From Allorhizocola rhizosphaerae (GTDB lineage: Bacteria; Actinomycetota; Actinomycetes; Mycobacteriales; Micromonosporaceae), in NCBI RefSeq assembly GCF_003426775.1, contig NZ_QJUG01000051.1, positions 1 to 42,994 on the forward strand: a DNA stretch of 42,994 nucleotides, written 5' to 3'. The notes beneath the pieces were generated by a model. It ran no database searches, was not told where the DNA came from, and saw only the letters and a list, made by a program, of their open reading frames with translations. This document shows positions 30,516 to 37,153 of the stretch, one piece after another. Position numbers and translations under genes: made by a program. The first letter of the stretch is position 1. Each line of letters begins with the position of its first letter.

Positions 30516-30545
30516 TCGGACAGGCTCGTACAGGTTCGAACAGTC
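30516..30545 (+). promoter_or_regulatory. three 10-bp-period direct repeats, TCGNACAGG, upstream of the radical SAM gene
   Basis: TCGGACAGGC, TCGTACAGGT and TCGAACAGTC are contiguous copies. They lie 43-72 bases upstream of the radical SAM start (minus strand). The middle copy is identical to the second unit at 20026-20035 and differs in one base from 18461-18470. Read on the minus strand they appear as TGTNCGA heptamers with 3-base spacers. This is the clearest of the three sites and ties the minus-strand gene to the plus-strand cluster. Confidence 0.6.
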
Positions 30546-30586
30546 CGACGGCTCGTTAGATACGACACATCGCGCTTATTGAACAT

Positions 30587-30599
30587 GACTATCATTTTC
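30587..30599. promoter_or_regulatory. possible Zur-type box
   Basis: GACTATCATTTTC matches the palindromic core GAAAATCATTTTC, which I associate with actinobacterial Zur sites, at 11 of 13 positions. It lies in the AT-rich gap between the radical SAM gene (minus) and the methyltransferase relic (plus). The match is by eye and the left half is imperfect, so it is only a candidate. Confidence 0.3.
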
Positions 30600-30600
30600 T

Positions 30601-30875
30601 TATGAGCCCATCACCGCCACCCCGCTTGACGCGCGCTTTGCGGCGTACCTGACCAGCAACCGCGACTTCGTCGACGCCGCCATAGCGCAGGCCGTGGCGG
30701 CGCTCCAAATCCCCGAGGGCGGCCAAGTACTCGACCTGGGCACGGGCGCCGGCGGCGCGCTGCCACATCTGGCACGCAGCGTCGGACCCTCGGGCCGGGT
30801 GCTCGCCGTCGACCTCAACCCCGCCGTCGCGGCCGTCGCCGCCGCCCACGCCATGGACACCGGCGATGAAGATGC
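30601..30875 (+). pseudogene. N-terminal fragment of a class I SAM methyltransferase
   Basis: The frame from 30601 reads YEPITATPLDARFAAYLTSNRD, then the SAM motif I as VLDLGTGAGGALPHLARSVGPSGRVLAVDLNPAV, ending near AAHAMDTG at about 30870. After that the sequence becomes the antisense of the MFS transporter end. No start codon is in frame: a TGA lies just upstream at 30586, and ATG 30602 is out of frame. Only about 90 of the usual 250 or more residues remain, so this is a truncated relic, probably cut off when the MFS/XRE segment was joined here. Confidence 0.7.
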
Positions 30876-30884
30876 GCATACCCA

Positions 30885-32075
30885 TCACGTAGCACGCCTT
30901 GGCCGATCGAGAAAGATGAGCGGGATGGTAATCAGCGCCAGGATGGCGCCGATCCAGGATACCGAGGTGATCGGGGCGTCCAGTTCGAATGCCGCGGCAG
31001 CGAAGACCGGTGTGAGGCTGATGCCGAGTTGGAACGCCGAGACGGTGGTGGCACCGGCGATGGTGGGCGCATCTGCGGCGATGGTGAACACCCGTCCGTA
31101 GATGGCGGGGTTGAGCACGAAGGCCGCGATGCCGAGCAGGAACACGATCGGCACGACGGCCGTGGGATGTCCGGCGAATCCGGCCAGGAGAGCGGACAGA
31201 AGCGCGATGCCGACCGCTCCGATGAGGAGCGCGTAGTGGGGACGCCGGTCGGAAATCCGTCCGCCGATGGACAGCCCGACAAACGCGCCGATCCCGAAGA
31301 GGGCGAGGATGGCCGGGATCCACACCTGCGGGATGCGGGCGACATCGGAGAGGACCGCCGCCAGGTAGTTGAACGAGATCATGTATGCGGCGGTGCTCAG
31401 GATCGTGATGGCGAAGGCACCCCATAGGCGTGGCGACCGCATCGTGGCGAACTCCCGCGGGAGGCTCGGCTTGGTCGCGGATTTCGTTACCGGCAAGCCG
31501 AGCGCGCAGGCAATCGTGCCGGCGACGGTGAGGACGGCCACGCCCCAGAAACCACCCCGCCAATCCGTCAGGTGGCTCAGCAGCGTGCCTGCGGGTCCAC
31601 CGGCCACCATCGCCACGCTGAGGCCGCTGACGACCACGCCCGAGGCGCGGGCGGTGCGGTCGGGTGTGACCAGGCTGATCGCCGTCACCGCGGCAACGGC
31701 GAAGAACCCGGCGTAGGCCAGACCGGAGACGAATCTGGTGATCAGCAGGACCCAGTGGTCGGTGAGCAGCCCGACCACGACGGCGGCGGCGAAGACGAGC
31801 TGGGTCGCCAGCAGCGCGGTGCGGCGCGGCCAGTGCAGGCTGAGCACGGCGAACGGTGGGCCCCCGAGCACCACGCCCAGCGCGAACGCGGTGATCAGCC
31901 AACCGGCCGAGGCAAGGGGAATATCCAGGTCGGTGGCGACCGCGGGCAGGACGCCCGCCATCAGGAACTCGGCACTGCCCATCGCGAACAGGCTGAAGGC
32001 GAGCAGATACACCCCGATCGGCAACCGGTTGGAACGCATGGTGTGTGGCTGGCCAGTGGTCGTGACGGTGCTCAT
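30885..32075 (-). CDS. Cmx/CmlR-like MFS exporter
   Basis: The product is 396 residues from ATG 32075, with GGAGG 8 bases upstream; upstream in-frame ATGs lack an RBS. It has twelve predicted hydrophobic segments. The first motifs, LPIGVYLLAFSLFAMGSAEFLMAGVLPAVATDL and WLITAFALGVVLGGP, are those of the Cmx/CmrA/AraJ branch of drug exporters. This branch includes chloramphenicol efflux pumps, but the substrate cannot be fixed from sequence. It is divergent from an XRE/cupin regulator gene at 32216, the likely controller. It lies next to the NRPS cluster and could export its product. Confidence 0.88.
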   Translation of the reverse strand: MSTVTTTGQPHTMRSNRLPIGVYLLAFSLFAMGSAEFLMAGVLPAVATDLDIPLASAGWLITAFALGVVLGGPPFAVLSLHWPRRTALLATQLVFAAAVVVGLLTDHWVLLITRFVSGLAYAGFFAVAAVTAISLVTPDRTARASGVVVSGLSVAMVAGGPAGTLLSHLTDWRGGFWGVAVLTVAGTIACALGLPVTKSATKPSLPREFATMRSPRLWGAFAITILSTAAYMISFNYLAAVLSDVARIPQVWIPAILALFGIGAFVGLSIGGRISDRRPHYALLIGAVGIALLSALLAGFAGHPTAVVPIVFLLGIAAFVLNPAIYGRVFTIAADAPTIAGATTVSAFQLGISLTPVFAAAAFELDAPITSVSWIGAILALITIPLIFLDRPRRAT

Positions 32076-32215
32076 CGGCCGGCACCTCCGGCCACAATGA
32101 CCGCGTACGTTGAGAAATTCATTGGTCATCACCTCCGGCGGCAAGCATCCGGATCACCGGTTGGATCCAGCAAACTTCGTTGCCGAAACCGGGATGAGGT
32201 GATGGACTGGGCGTC
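32076..32215. promoter_or_regulatory. divergent promoter region of MFS exporter and XRE/cupin regulator
   Basis: 140 bases between two divergent starts. ATGACC (32097-32102) and GGTCAT (32124-32129) form a 6-bp inverted repeat with a 21-base spacer in an AT-richer stretch, a candidate operator. Divergent regulator-target pairs usually share such a site. Confidence 0.4.
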
Positions 32216-32821
32216 GTGGAGGACCAGCCGGCCGTCGCCGCGGCGATCGATCAGATCGCGCCCCGGCTGCGCCGTGCCCGGGAGAAGAAGGGGGTGACGC
32301 TGGCCGAGCTCAGCCGCGCCACCGGCATCTCCACCAGCACCCTGTCCCGGCTGGAGTCCGGGCAGCGCCGGCCAAGCCTTGAGTTGCTGCTGCCGGTCAC
32401 CGCCGCCCTCGGGCTGGGCCTCGACGACATCGTGTCGGCTCCCCGGGTGCTGGACCCTCGCGTGCCGCAAAGCTCGGCGCGAGTGGACGGCAGGGTCCTG
32501 ATCCCGCTCACCCGTCAACAGAGCGAGCCTCGCGCCTATAAGATGACGATCCCGGCCCGGGACAGCGAGCCCTACCTACGGACGCACGCCGGATATGAGT
32601 GGCTCTATGTGCTGCGGGGCCGGCTTCGGGTCGTCCTCGGCGACCAAGACGTGGTGCTGGGTCCGGGCGAGGCCGCCGAGTTCGACTGCCAGACGCCGCA
32701 CTGGTTCGGTTCCACCGGGCGCGGGAGCGTCGAGGTGCTCAGTCTCTTCGGCAAGCAGGGCGAACGGATCCACGTCCGGGCGCGCGCCGGGCGCCGTAGG
32801 CCTGGCGACCGTCCGAATTAG
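32216..32821 (+). CDS. XRE-family regulator with cupin sensor domain
   Basis: The product is 201 residues from GTG 32216. The N-terminal helix-turn-helix is clear: LRRAREKKGVTLAELSRATGISTSTLSRLESGQRRPSLELLLPV at about residues 19-62. The C-terminal half is a small cupin (LRTHAGYEWLYVLRGRLRVVLGDQDVVLGPGEAAEFDCQTPHWF), with the H-x-x-x-E-x-x-Y turn and a terminal PHWF histidine. Such proteins usually bind a small ligand in the cupin and repress a neighbouring gene. The target here is most likely the divergent Cmx-like exporter. Confidence 0.9.
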   Translation: MEDQPAVAAAIDQIAPRLRRAREKKGVTLAELSRATGISTSTLSRLESGQRRPSLELLLPVTAALGLGLDDIVSAPRVLDPRVPQSSARVDGRVLIPLTRQQSEPRAYKMTIPARDSEPYLRTHAGYEWLYVLRGRLRVVLGDQDVVLGPGEAAEFDCQTPHWFGSTGRGSVEVLSLFGKQGERIHVRARAGRRRPGDRPN

Positions 32822-32878
32822 ACCATCGCCGACCCCGCACATGGCCCCCAGGTTCGCCGGGCTCGCAGGTGCTTGCTA

Positions 32879-33760
32879 CTACCGCTGCTGGAACTGCAAC
32901 GTCACCCAGTGGGCCTCGTGGGAGTCGATGCCGATCCACCACTCCCCCTGCTTGAAACTGCCGTCCGCGTATCGGATCTTGTCGACCTGCCAACCCTGCC
33001 GCGGGATCGCGATGATGTGGTCGACTCCGCCGTCCTTCACCTGATGGGCATCCGGGTGGACCGAGGCGGGAGTCCATCCGCCGGCAACCTTCCGGCGATT
33101 GAAGTCGCCGGTGACAACCACGTTGTAGCCGGCGTTGTGCTCCCTGGCCACCTGGTCCTTCAGGCTCTCCCAGTGTGCCTTCCAACGGTCGAGCCGTTCG
33201 GCGCACCTGTTGTCGCAGTCGCCGAACGCACCGGCGATGAAGTGGGTATTGATGAACGAGATGTTCTGGTTGTCGAAGCGCGTGATGGTGATCCAGCGGG
33301 TCGGGCTGGCCGACTCCAGGCCGCTCGAACCGAACGCGACGCGGTGTTCGGTCTTCTGGGCGTCATGGGCGACGGCCGGCACCTTCAACGGCTGGGTCGT
33401 GCCGTCTGGAAGCGTGCGGTTGAGGGATCGTTCCCATCCCGTGTCGCTCGGATAGACGTCCTTGAGGATTTGCATCTCCTCGGCCGGGTCGTCCTCATCG
33501 ATCTCCTGCCAGCCGATGAACCTCGGCCGCCCGTTGGACGCGTTGTTCACATTGCCCCTGATGCGCTCCAGGGTGCTGGAGATCTTGCTGGCGCCGCCGG
33601 TGTAATCCCTGCCAATGTTCGCCGTCACGAAGACCATGGGACTCGTGGGCGGGTATGGTGCCAGGGTTGCCGGGCCCGCCACTGCCGCCGGGGATGACAC
33701 GATCACGGCGGGAGCCGCGATCGTCGTGACGAATGCGAGGACGATTGGCGACACTTTCAT
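32879..33760 (-). CDS. secreted endonuclease/exonuclease/phosphatase-family protein
   Basis: The product is 293 residues from ATG 33760, with GAGGGAG upstream. A signal peptide (MKVSPIVLAFVTTIAAPAVIV, cut near AAVAGP) is followed by an EEP-fold domain: VTANIGRDYTGG, GWQEIDEDD with the metal-binding glutamate, FINTHFIAG, VVVTGDFNRR, GGVDHIIAIP and a C-terminal DSHEAHWVTLQF. The acidic and histidine residues of the DNase I-like site are present. Secreted members degrade nucleic acids or phospholipid headgroups outside the cell. It is divergent from the GH43-like gene, with a shared AT-rich upstream region. Confidence 0.85.
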   Translation of the reverse strand: MKVSPIVLAFVTTIAAPAVIVSSPAAVAGPATLAPYPPTSPMVFVTANIGRDYTGGASKISSTLERIRGNVNNASNGRPRFIGWQEIDEDDPAEEMQILKDVYPSDTGWERSLNRTLPDGTTQPLKVPAVAHDAQKTEHRVAFGSSGLESASPTRWITITRFDNQNISFINTHFIAGAFGDCDNRCAERLDRWKAHWESLKDQVAREHNAGYNVVVTGDFNRRKVAGGWTPASVHPDAHQVKDGGVDHIIAIPRQGWQVDKIRYADGSFKQGEWWIGIDSHEAHWVTLQFQQR

Positions 33761-33834
33761 GAATGCTCCCTCTGCTGCGACATGCCGACGATGGTGAGAT
33801 TGGAGCCACCGATGACTCGGCAACGGAGCATATT

Positions 33835-33981
33835 GGTGACATCTATAAATTCAGTACCATGGTTCTACAAGTCTGCGGAGCCGCCGAAAACACGTTTGTA
33901 GCACTGTGGTACCGAACTTGTAGACCTCATCAATACGCTGCCGCGACAGTGAGACTCGCACTGCGCAATCAAGGGGTGACG
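33835..33981. promoter_or_regulatory. AT-rich divergent promoter region with CTACAA/TTGTAG elements
   Basis: GGTTCTACAAG (33861-33871) and CTTGTAGACC (33917-33926) are imperfect inverted copies, and a further TTTGTAG lies at 33895-33901. The region also holds ATCTATAAATTC at about 33841. Two secreted-enzyme genes diverge from it. A regulator binding the repeated CTACAA half-site is plausible; no regulator gene is adjacent. Confidence 0.4.
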
Positions 33982-35070
33982 ATGTACCCGAAGCTCAACA
34001 TGTCGGCGGCGACGGCACGGCGCCTGGCGGCTGTCGCGGCCACGGTGATAACCACGGTGTCATTGGCCGCTCTCCCCACGCAAGCGGCGCTGAAGCACCC
34101 GTCCGCCGAAGACGTCACGGTGGCCGCCGACCCGCAGCCGGTGTTCAGCGACAACTTCGCCGATCCGGCGGTCGCGTGGACGGGTGAGCAGTTCGTCGCG
34201 GCGGCGACCGGCCCACTGGTCCCGATGTTGACGGCACCGTCGGCGCGGGGGCCGTGGACTCGTCGGGCCGGTGCGCTGACCCGACTGCCCACCTGGTCCA
34301 GCGGCGGTGGGGCGTGGGCGCCCGAGATCCAGCACGTTCGAGGCGATACCTGGGTGATGTTCTTTGCCACCAAAGTAAGCGGCCTGGTGGACAGCAACCA
34401 GCGATGCATTGGCGTTGCGGTTTCCACGACCGGCGTGACGGGCGACTACGTGCCGCAGGACGGCCGGCCCCTCGTGTGTCCCCCGGGGTCGAACCACCCC
34501 GGAAAGTCGGCCCCGGTGACCGGCGGCGTCGGGCTGATCGACCCGTCCACCTTCACCGCCAAGGACGGCCGCCGCATCCTGCTGTTCAAAAGCCAACGGC
34601 CCGATCCGGGAACGAAGCTGTGGAGCGTCGAGCTCGACGACAACTGGACCAACCCGGTGAGTTCCAGCGAGGTGCTGATCGAACGGGCCCAGGGCCAGAT
34701 CGAAAACCCGCACATGGTGGTGCGCAGCGACGGATACTATCTGTTCGCGTCGTGGGACAACTGGGCGAACTGCACCTACAAGACCGTCTGGCTGAAGAAC
34801 GACCTGCCGCGCGCCGGCTGGAACTATCCCAGCGGATTCCCGGGCACGACCACCGCCGGGGGCGGCACCCTGATCAGGTCTGGCAACGGACTATGCGGGC
34901 CCGGCGGCCTCGTGGTGGCCCGGTCCGACGACTTCTTCCTGCACGCCTATCGCGACGGCAACGGTGACGGCGTGCGAGACAGCGACGTGAGACGACTCTA
35001 CGCCGGGCGGATCGCCTGGAACTCCAACGGCGTCCCGAGAATCGACGCTTTCTACACACCGGCCAACTGA
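33982..35070 (+). CDS. secreted glycoside hydrolase, GH43-like (arabinanase/xylosidase fold)
   Basis: The product is 362 residues from ATG 33982, with AAGGGG 5 bases upstream. The signal peptide is about 37 residues (AAVAATVITTVSLAALPTQAA). The catalytic residues of a five-bladed propeller appear in order: DNFADPAVAW (general base), GGVGLIDPSTFTAKDGRRIL (middle aspartate) and QIENPHMVVRSDGYYLFAS (general acid glutamate). Further landmarks are GAWAPEIQHVRGDTWVMFF and GPGGLVVARSDDFFLHAY. It should trim arabinan or xylan side chains outside the cell. No binding module is attached. Confidence 0.88.
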   Translation: MYPKLNMSAATARRLAAVAATVITTVSLAALPTQAALKHPSAEDVTVAADPQPVFSDNFADPAVAWTGEQFVAAATGPLVPMLTAPSARGPWTRRAGALTRLPTWSSGGGAWAPEIQHVRGDTWVMFFATKVSGLVDSNQRCIGVAVSTTGVTGDYVPQDGRPLVCPPGSNHPGKSAPVTGGVGLIDPSTFTAKDGRRILLFKSQRPDPGTKLWSVELDDNWTNPVSSSEVLIERAQGQIENPHMVVRSDGYYLFASWDNWANCTYKTVWLKNDLPRAGWNYPSGFPGTTTAGGGTLIRSGNGLCGPGGLVVARSDDFFLHAYRDGNGDGVRDSDVRRLYAGRIAWNSNGVPRIDAFYTPAN

Positions 35071-35372
35071 TCGGCGCAATCTGCCGGTCACGCACGGTCG
35101 GTCAGAGTCCGCAGCGCGGGCACGGCCGTCGAGCGCCTGATCGGCGTGCTGGAGGTCGACAACGAGAGCCTGCTTCGGGTGTCGTTGCCGCTCAAGGCCC
35201 GCCGGCCTTACGTGACTCAGGTGAAGCTGCCCGATCCGGTGAGGCTGGTGGTCTTCTGCCTCGGTGTCGTGCCCCAGCGGGAGGCGCCGCAGCCCAAACC
35301 CGCCGAAAACCCGGACCCGGGGCCGCTATCCACTCAACGGGCCGCAGCACCTGTTCTGCTCGGAGGCCTTCG
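35071..35372. other. intergenic stretch without a convincing gene
   Basis: About 300 bases between the GH43-like gene and the convergent SnoaL-like gene. A plus frame (VERLIGVLEVDNESLLRVSL, KARRPYVTQVKLPDPVRLVV) from about 35128 to 35270 looks faintly protein-like but has no start with an RBS and merges into low-complexity sequence. It may be a relic of a lost gene. Confidence 0.4.
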
Positions 35373-35732
35373 TCATCCGGTGACGAGGTCGGTGGCGTGG
35401 CCCCGGACGACCAAACCGTTGTCGAACTCGAGCACCTCGCCGCGGAGGTCACCCTTCTGGTTGCGGAAGCCGATCACCACGGTGCTGACGCCGACGAACA
35501 GCGAAACCAGCTCCAGCCTCAGATCCGGCACCTGGCTGAAGGCCTGGGTCCAATAGGCGCGCAGCGCCTCCTTGCCGCGCACCACGCCACCGCTTTCCGG
35601 TATCACGCGGGCCGCCAGCGGCGACGTGAAGACCACGTCGTCGGCGAAGTGCGCGAGCACGGCCTTGATGTCATGCGAATTCCAATCGCGCACCCATTGG
35701 TCCGCGAACGACAGGGCCCAAGATTTATCCAC
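35373..35732 (-). CDS. SnoaL-like / nuclear-transport-factor-2-fold protein
   Basis: The product is 119 residues from GTG 35732. It opens ALSFADQWVRDWNSHDIKAVLAHFADDVVFTSPLA, the typical start of SnoaL-like NTF2-fold proteins, and continues with GGVVRGKEALRAYWTQAFSQVPDLRLELV and a closing strand pair (VVIGFRNQKGDLRGEVLEFDNGLVVRGHA). The fold is used both by polyketide cyclases and by many hydrolases or isomerases of unknown substrate; a housekeeping or detoxification role is likely. It is a single gene, convergent with the GH43-like gene. The much longer ORF in this frame is an extension through non-coding sequence. Confidence 0.8.
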   Translation of the reverse strand: MDKSWALSFADQWVRDWNSHDIKAVLAHFADDVVFTSPLAARVIPESGGVVRGKEALRAYWTQAFSQVPDLRLELVSLFVGVSTVVIGFRNQKGDLRGEVLEFDNGLVVRGHATDLVTG

Positions 35733-35813
35733 ACGTCCATTCTGGACTATCAGCGGGTCTGATTGGCGACAGTACGTAGTGCGAGCCAGGCCAGCCGCAT
35801 ATCGTATCCCGCT

Positions 35814-36587
35814 ATGCCACGCAAAAAGATCATCGCGAGTCTGGCCGGCCTCGTCGCGTCGGTGACCATCGCGTGGAGCATCCACGGCGCCATGGGCATC
35901 GGCAGCTGCGGCGGCGAGGGCAAGCCGGAGTGCCCACCGGAGTTGGCGCCGTACATCATCGGTATTTTCGCGGCGGTAATCGTCGCGATCGCCTCGGCGT
36001 TCGCGGGTAGTCGCCACTCGGTCCTCGGGATTTTCCTCGGGGTCGGAGTGGGCGCGATCTGGGCCGGTGCGCCCGTGATGGGCGGCATTTTCCTCGCCGT
36101 CGCGCTGCTGCCGCTGGCCGCGATTCCCGTCGTGCTGGTGATGAAGCGCCGCGCGGAGCGGCTGGTGACCGAGGGCGCGCCTGCCATCGCGACGGTGGTC
36201 GAGATCGAGGATACCGGCACCACCATCAACAAAAACCCGCAGGTGAAGCTGAAGTTGCGGATCACACCGCAGGACGGTTCGGCACCCTTCGACGGCGAGA
36301 AGGCGGTCGTCGTGTCCCGGCTCGCGCTGCCCCAGCCGGGTCATCGCTACCCCGCCTGGTACGACCGCGCCGACCAGAGCAGGTTCGTCATCGCCACGGA
36401 CGCCAACAAGAACGCGCCGCCGGAGGTGCGGCGGCTGTTCGCGATCGCGCAGGCCGAGTCGGTCACCGCGCAGTCGCAGGCGGACCCGCTGGACCGGCTC
36501 GCCAAGCTCAACGACCTGCGCACGGCCGGAGCGCTCACCCAGGCCGAGTTCGAGGATCAAAAACGCAAGATTCTCGACGAGGCCTAG
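35814..36587 (+). CDS. membrane protein with C-terminal SHOCT domain
   Basis: The product is 257 residues from ATG 35814 (MPRKKIIASLAGLVASVTIA). Three or four membrane segments lie in residues ~8-110, with a short external Cys-containing loop (SCGGEGKPECPPE). A cytoplasmic beta-rich domain of ~100 residues follows (AIATVVEIEDTGTTINKNPQVKLKLRITPQDG). The C-terminus (LDRLAKLNDLRTAGALTQAEFEDQKRKIL) is a SHOCT motif. Such proteins are common in actinobacteria and of unknown function, perhaps membrane oligomers. Confidence 0.85.
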   Translation: MPRKKIIASLAGLVASVTIAWSIHGAMGIGSCGGEGKPECPPELAPYIIGIFAAVIVAIASAFAGSRHSVLGIFLGVGVGAIWAGAPVMGGIFLAVALLPLAAIPVVLVMKRRAERLVTEGAPAIATVVEIEDTGTTINKNPQVKLKLRITPQDGSAPFDGEKAVVVSRLALPQPGHRYPAWYDRADQSRFVIATDANKNAPPEVRRLFAIAQAESVTAQSQADPLDRLAKLNDLRTAGALTQAEFEDQKRKILDEA

Positions 36588-36672
36588 CCACGCGCCATAG
36601 CTCAACTGCCCGCGAAGTGCCCCGAAGATGTGGCACGCTCACATGGGGAGCATGCAACGGGGGGAGATACCC

Positions 36673-36972
36673 ATGTACGCACGCGTGAGCAGCTACACCG
36701 CACCGGTCAGCCGGCTTGACGAGATGGCGGCCGACTTCGAAAAGGTGCAGGACGCGGTGAGCAGCATGGACGGCTTTCAGGGTGCCTACCTGCTCATCGA
36801 CCGGGCTTCCGGCAAGGCCAAGACGGTGACCCTGTGGTCCAGCGCGGAGACGCTGCGCGCCAGCGTCGAGCGCGCCAACCAGCTTCGCCAGCAGGTCACC
36901 AGCACCACCAGCACGACCATCGACAGCGTCGAAAACTACGAGGTCGCCTCACAGTTCGGGCTCGGGGGCTGA
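36673..36972 (+). CDS. small dimeric alpha/beta-barrel (ABM-like) protein
   Basis: The product is 99 residues from ATG 36673; GGGGGAGA lies about 8 bases upstream, and ATG 36652 would add seven residues. The sequence YARVSSYTAPVSRLDEMAAD, then MDGFQGAYLLIDRASGKAKTVTLWSSAETLRAS and a short tail, is typical of the antibiotic-biosynthesis-monooxygenase-like ferredoxin fold. In this subgroup the catalytic role is usually unknown. It stands alone between the SHOCT gene and the RHS gene. Confidence 0.8.
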   Translation: MYARVSSYTAPVSRLDEMAADFEKVQDAVSSMDGFQGAYLLIDRASGKAKTVTLWSSAETLRASVERANQLRQQVTSTTSTTIDSVENYEVASQFGLGG

Positions 36973-37153
36973 CACGGTCACGCGGCAGCCCCGGCGTCGG
37001 AACGGCGGCAGGCGCCGCGCCCCTCGGTCTGGAGGGAGCCGGCGACGGCCGAGACCGCCCGCATCATCGGGCAGCCCCCGGCGGCTGGGCGGCAGGTGAC
37101 GCCGACCGCAGCCGCCGGGGCAATCGCACGCAGCTGGTGCAGCTAGTGGACTG
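36973..37153. other. short intergenic region downstream of the RHS gene
   Basis: 181 GC-rich bases between convergent genes. No gene, no perfect hairpin longer than about 6 bp and, notably, no immunity-gene-like ORF directly downstream of the RHS stop. Confidence 0.5.

Noticed and set aside
28872-30605. 577-residue plus-strand ORF antisense to the radical SAM gene
   Set aside because: It is a shadow frame; the CxxxCxxC motif and other radical SAM landmarks are on the minus strand.
30694-31101. 135-residue plus-strand ORF carrying the methyltransferase motif
   Set aside because: Only the part before about 30875 is methyltransferase-like; the remainder is antisense to the MFS gene. It is therefore annotated as a truncated relic, not a gene.
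35373-36605. 410-residue minus-strand ORF ending in the SnoaL-like protein
   Set aside because: Only the last 119 codons look coding. The rest is antisense to the SHOCT membrane protein, and GTG 35732 is a sensible start.
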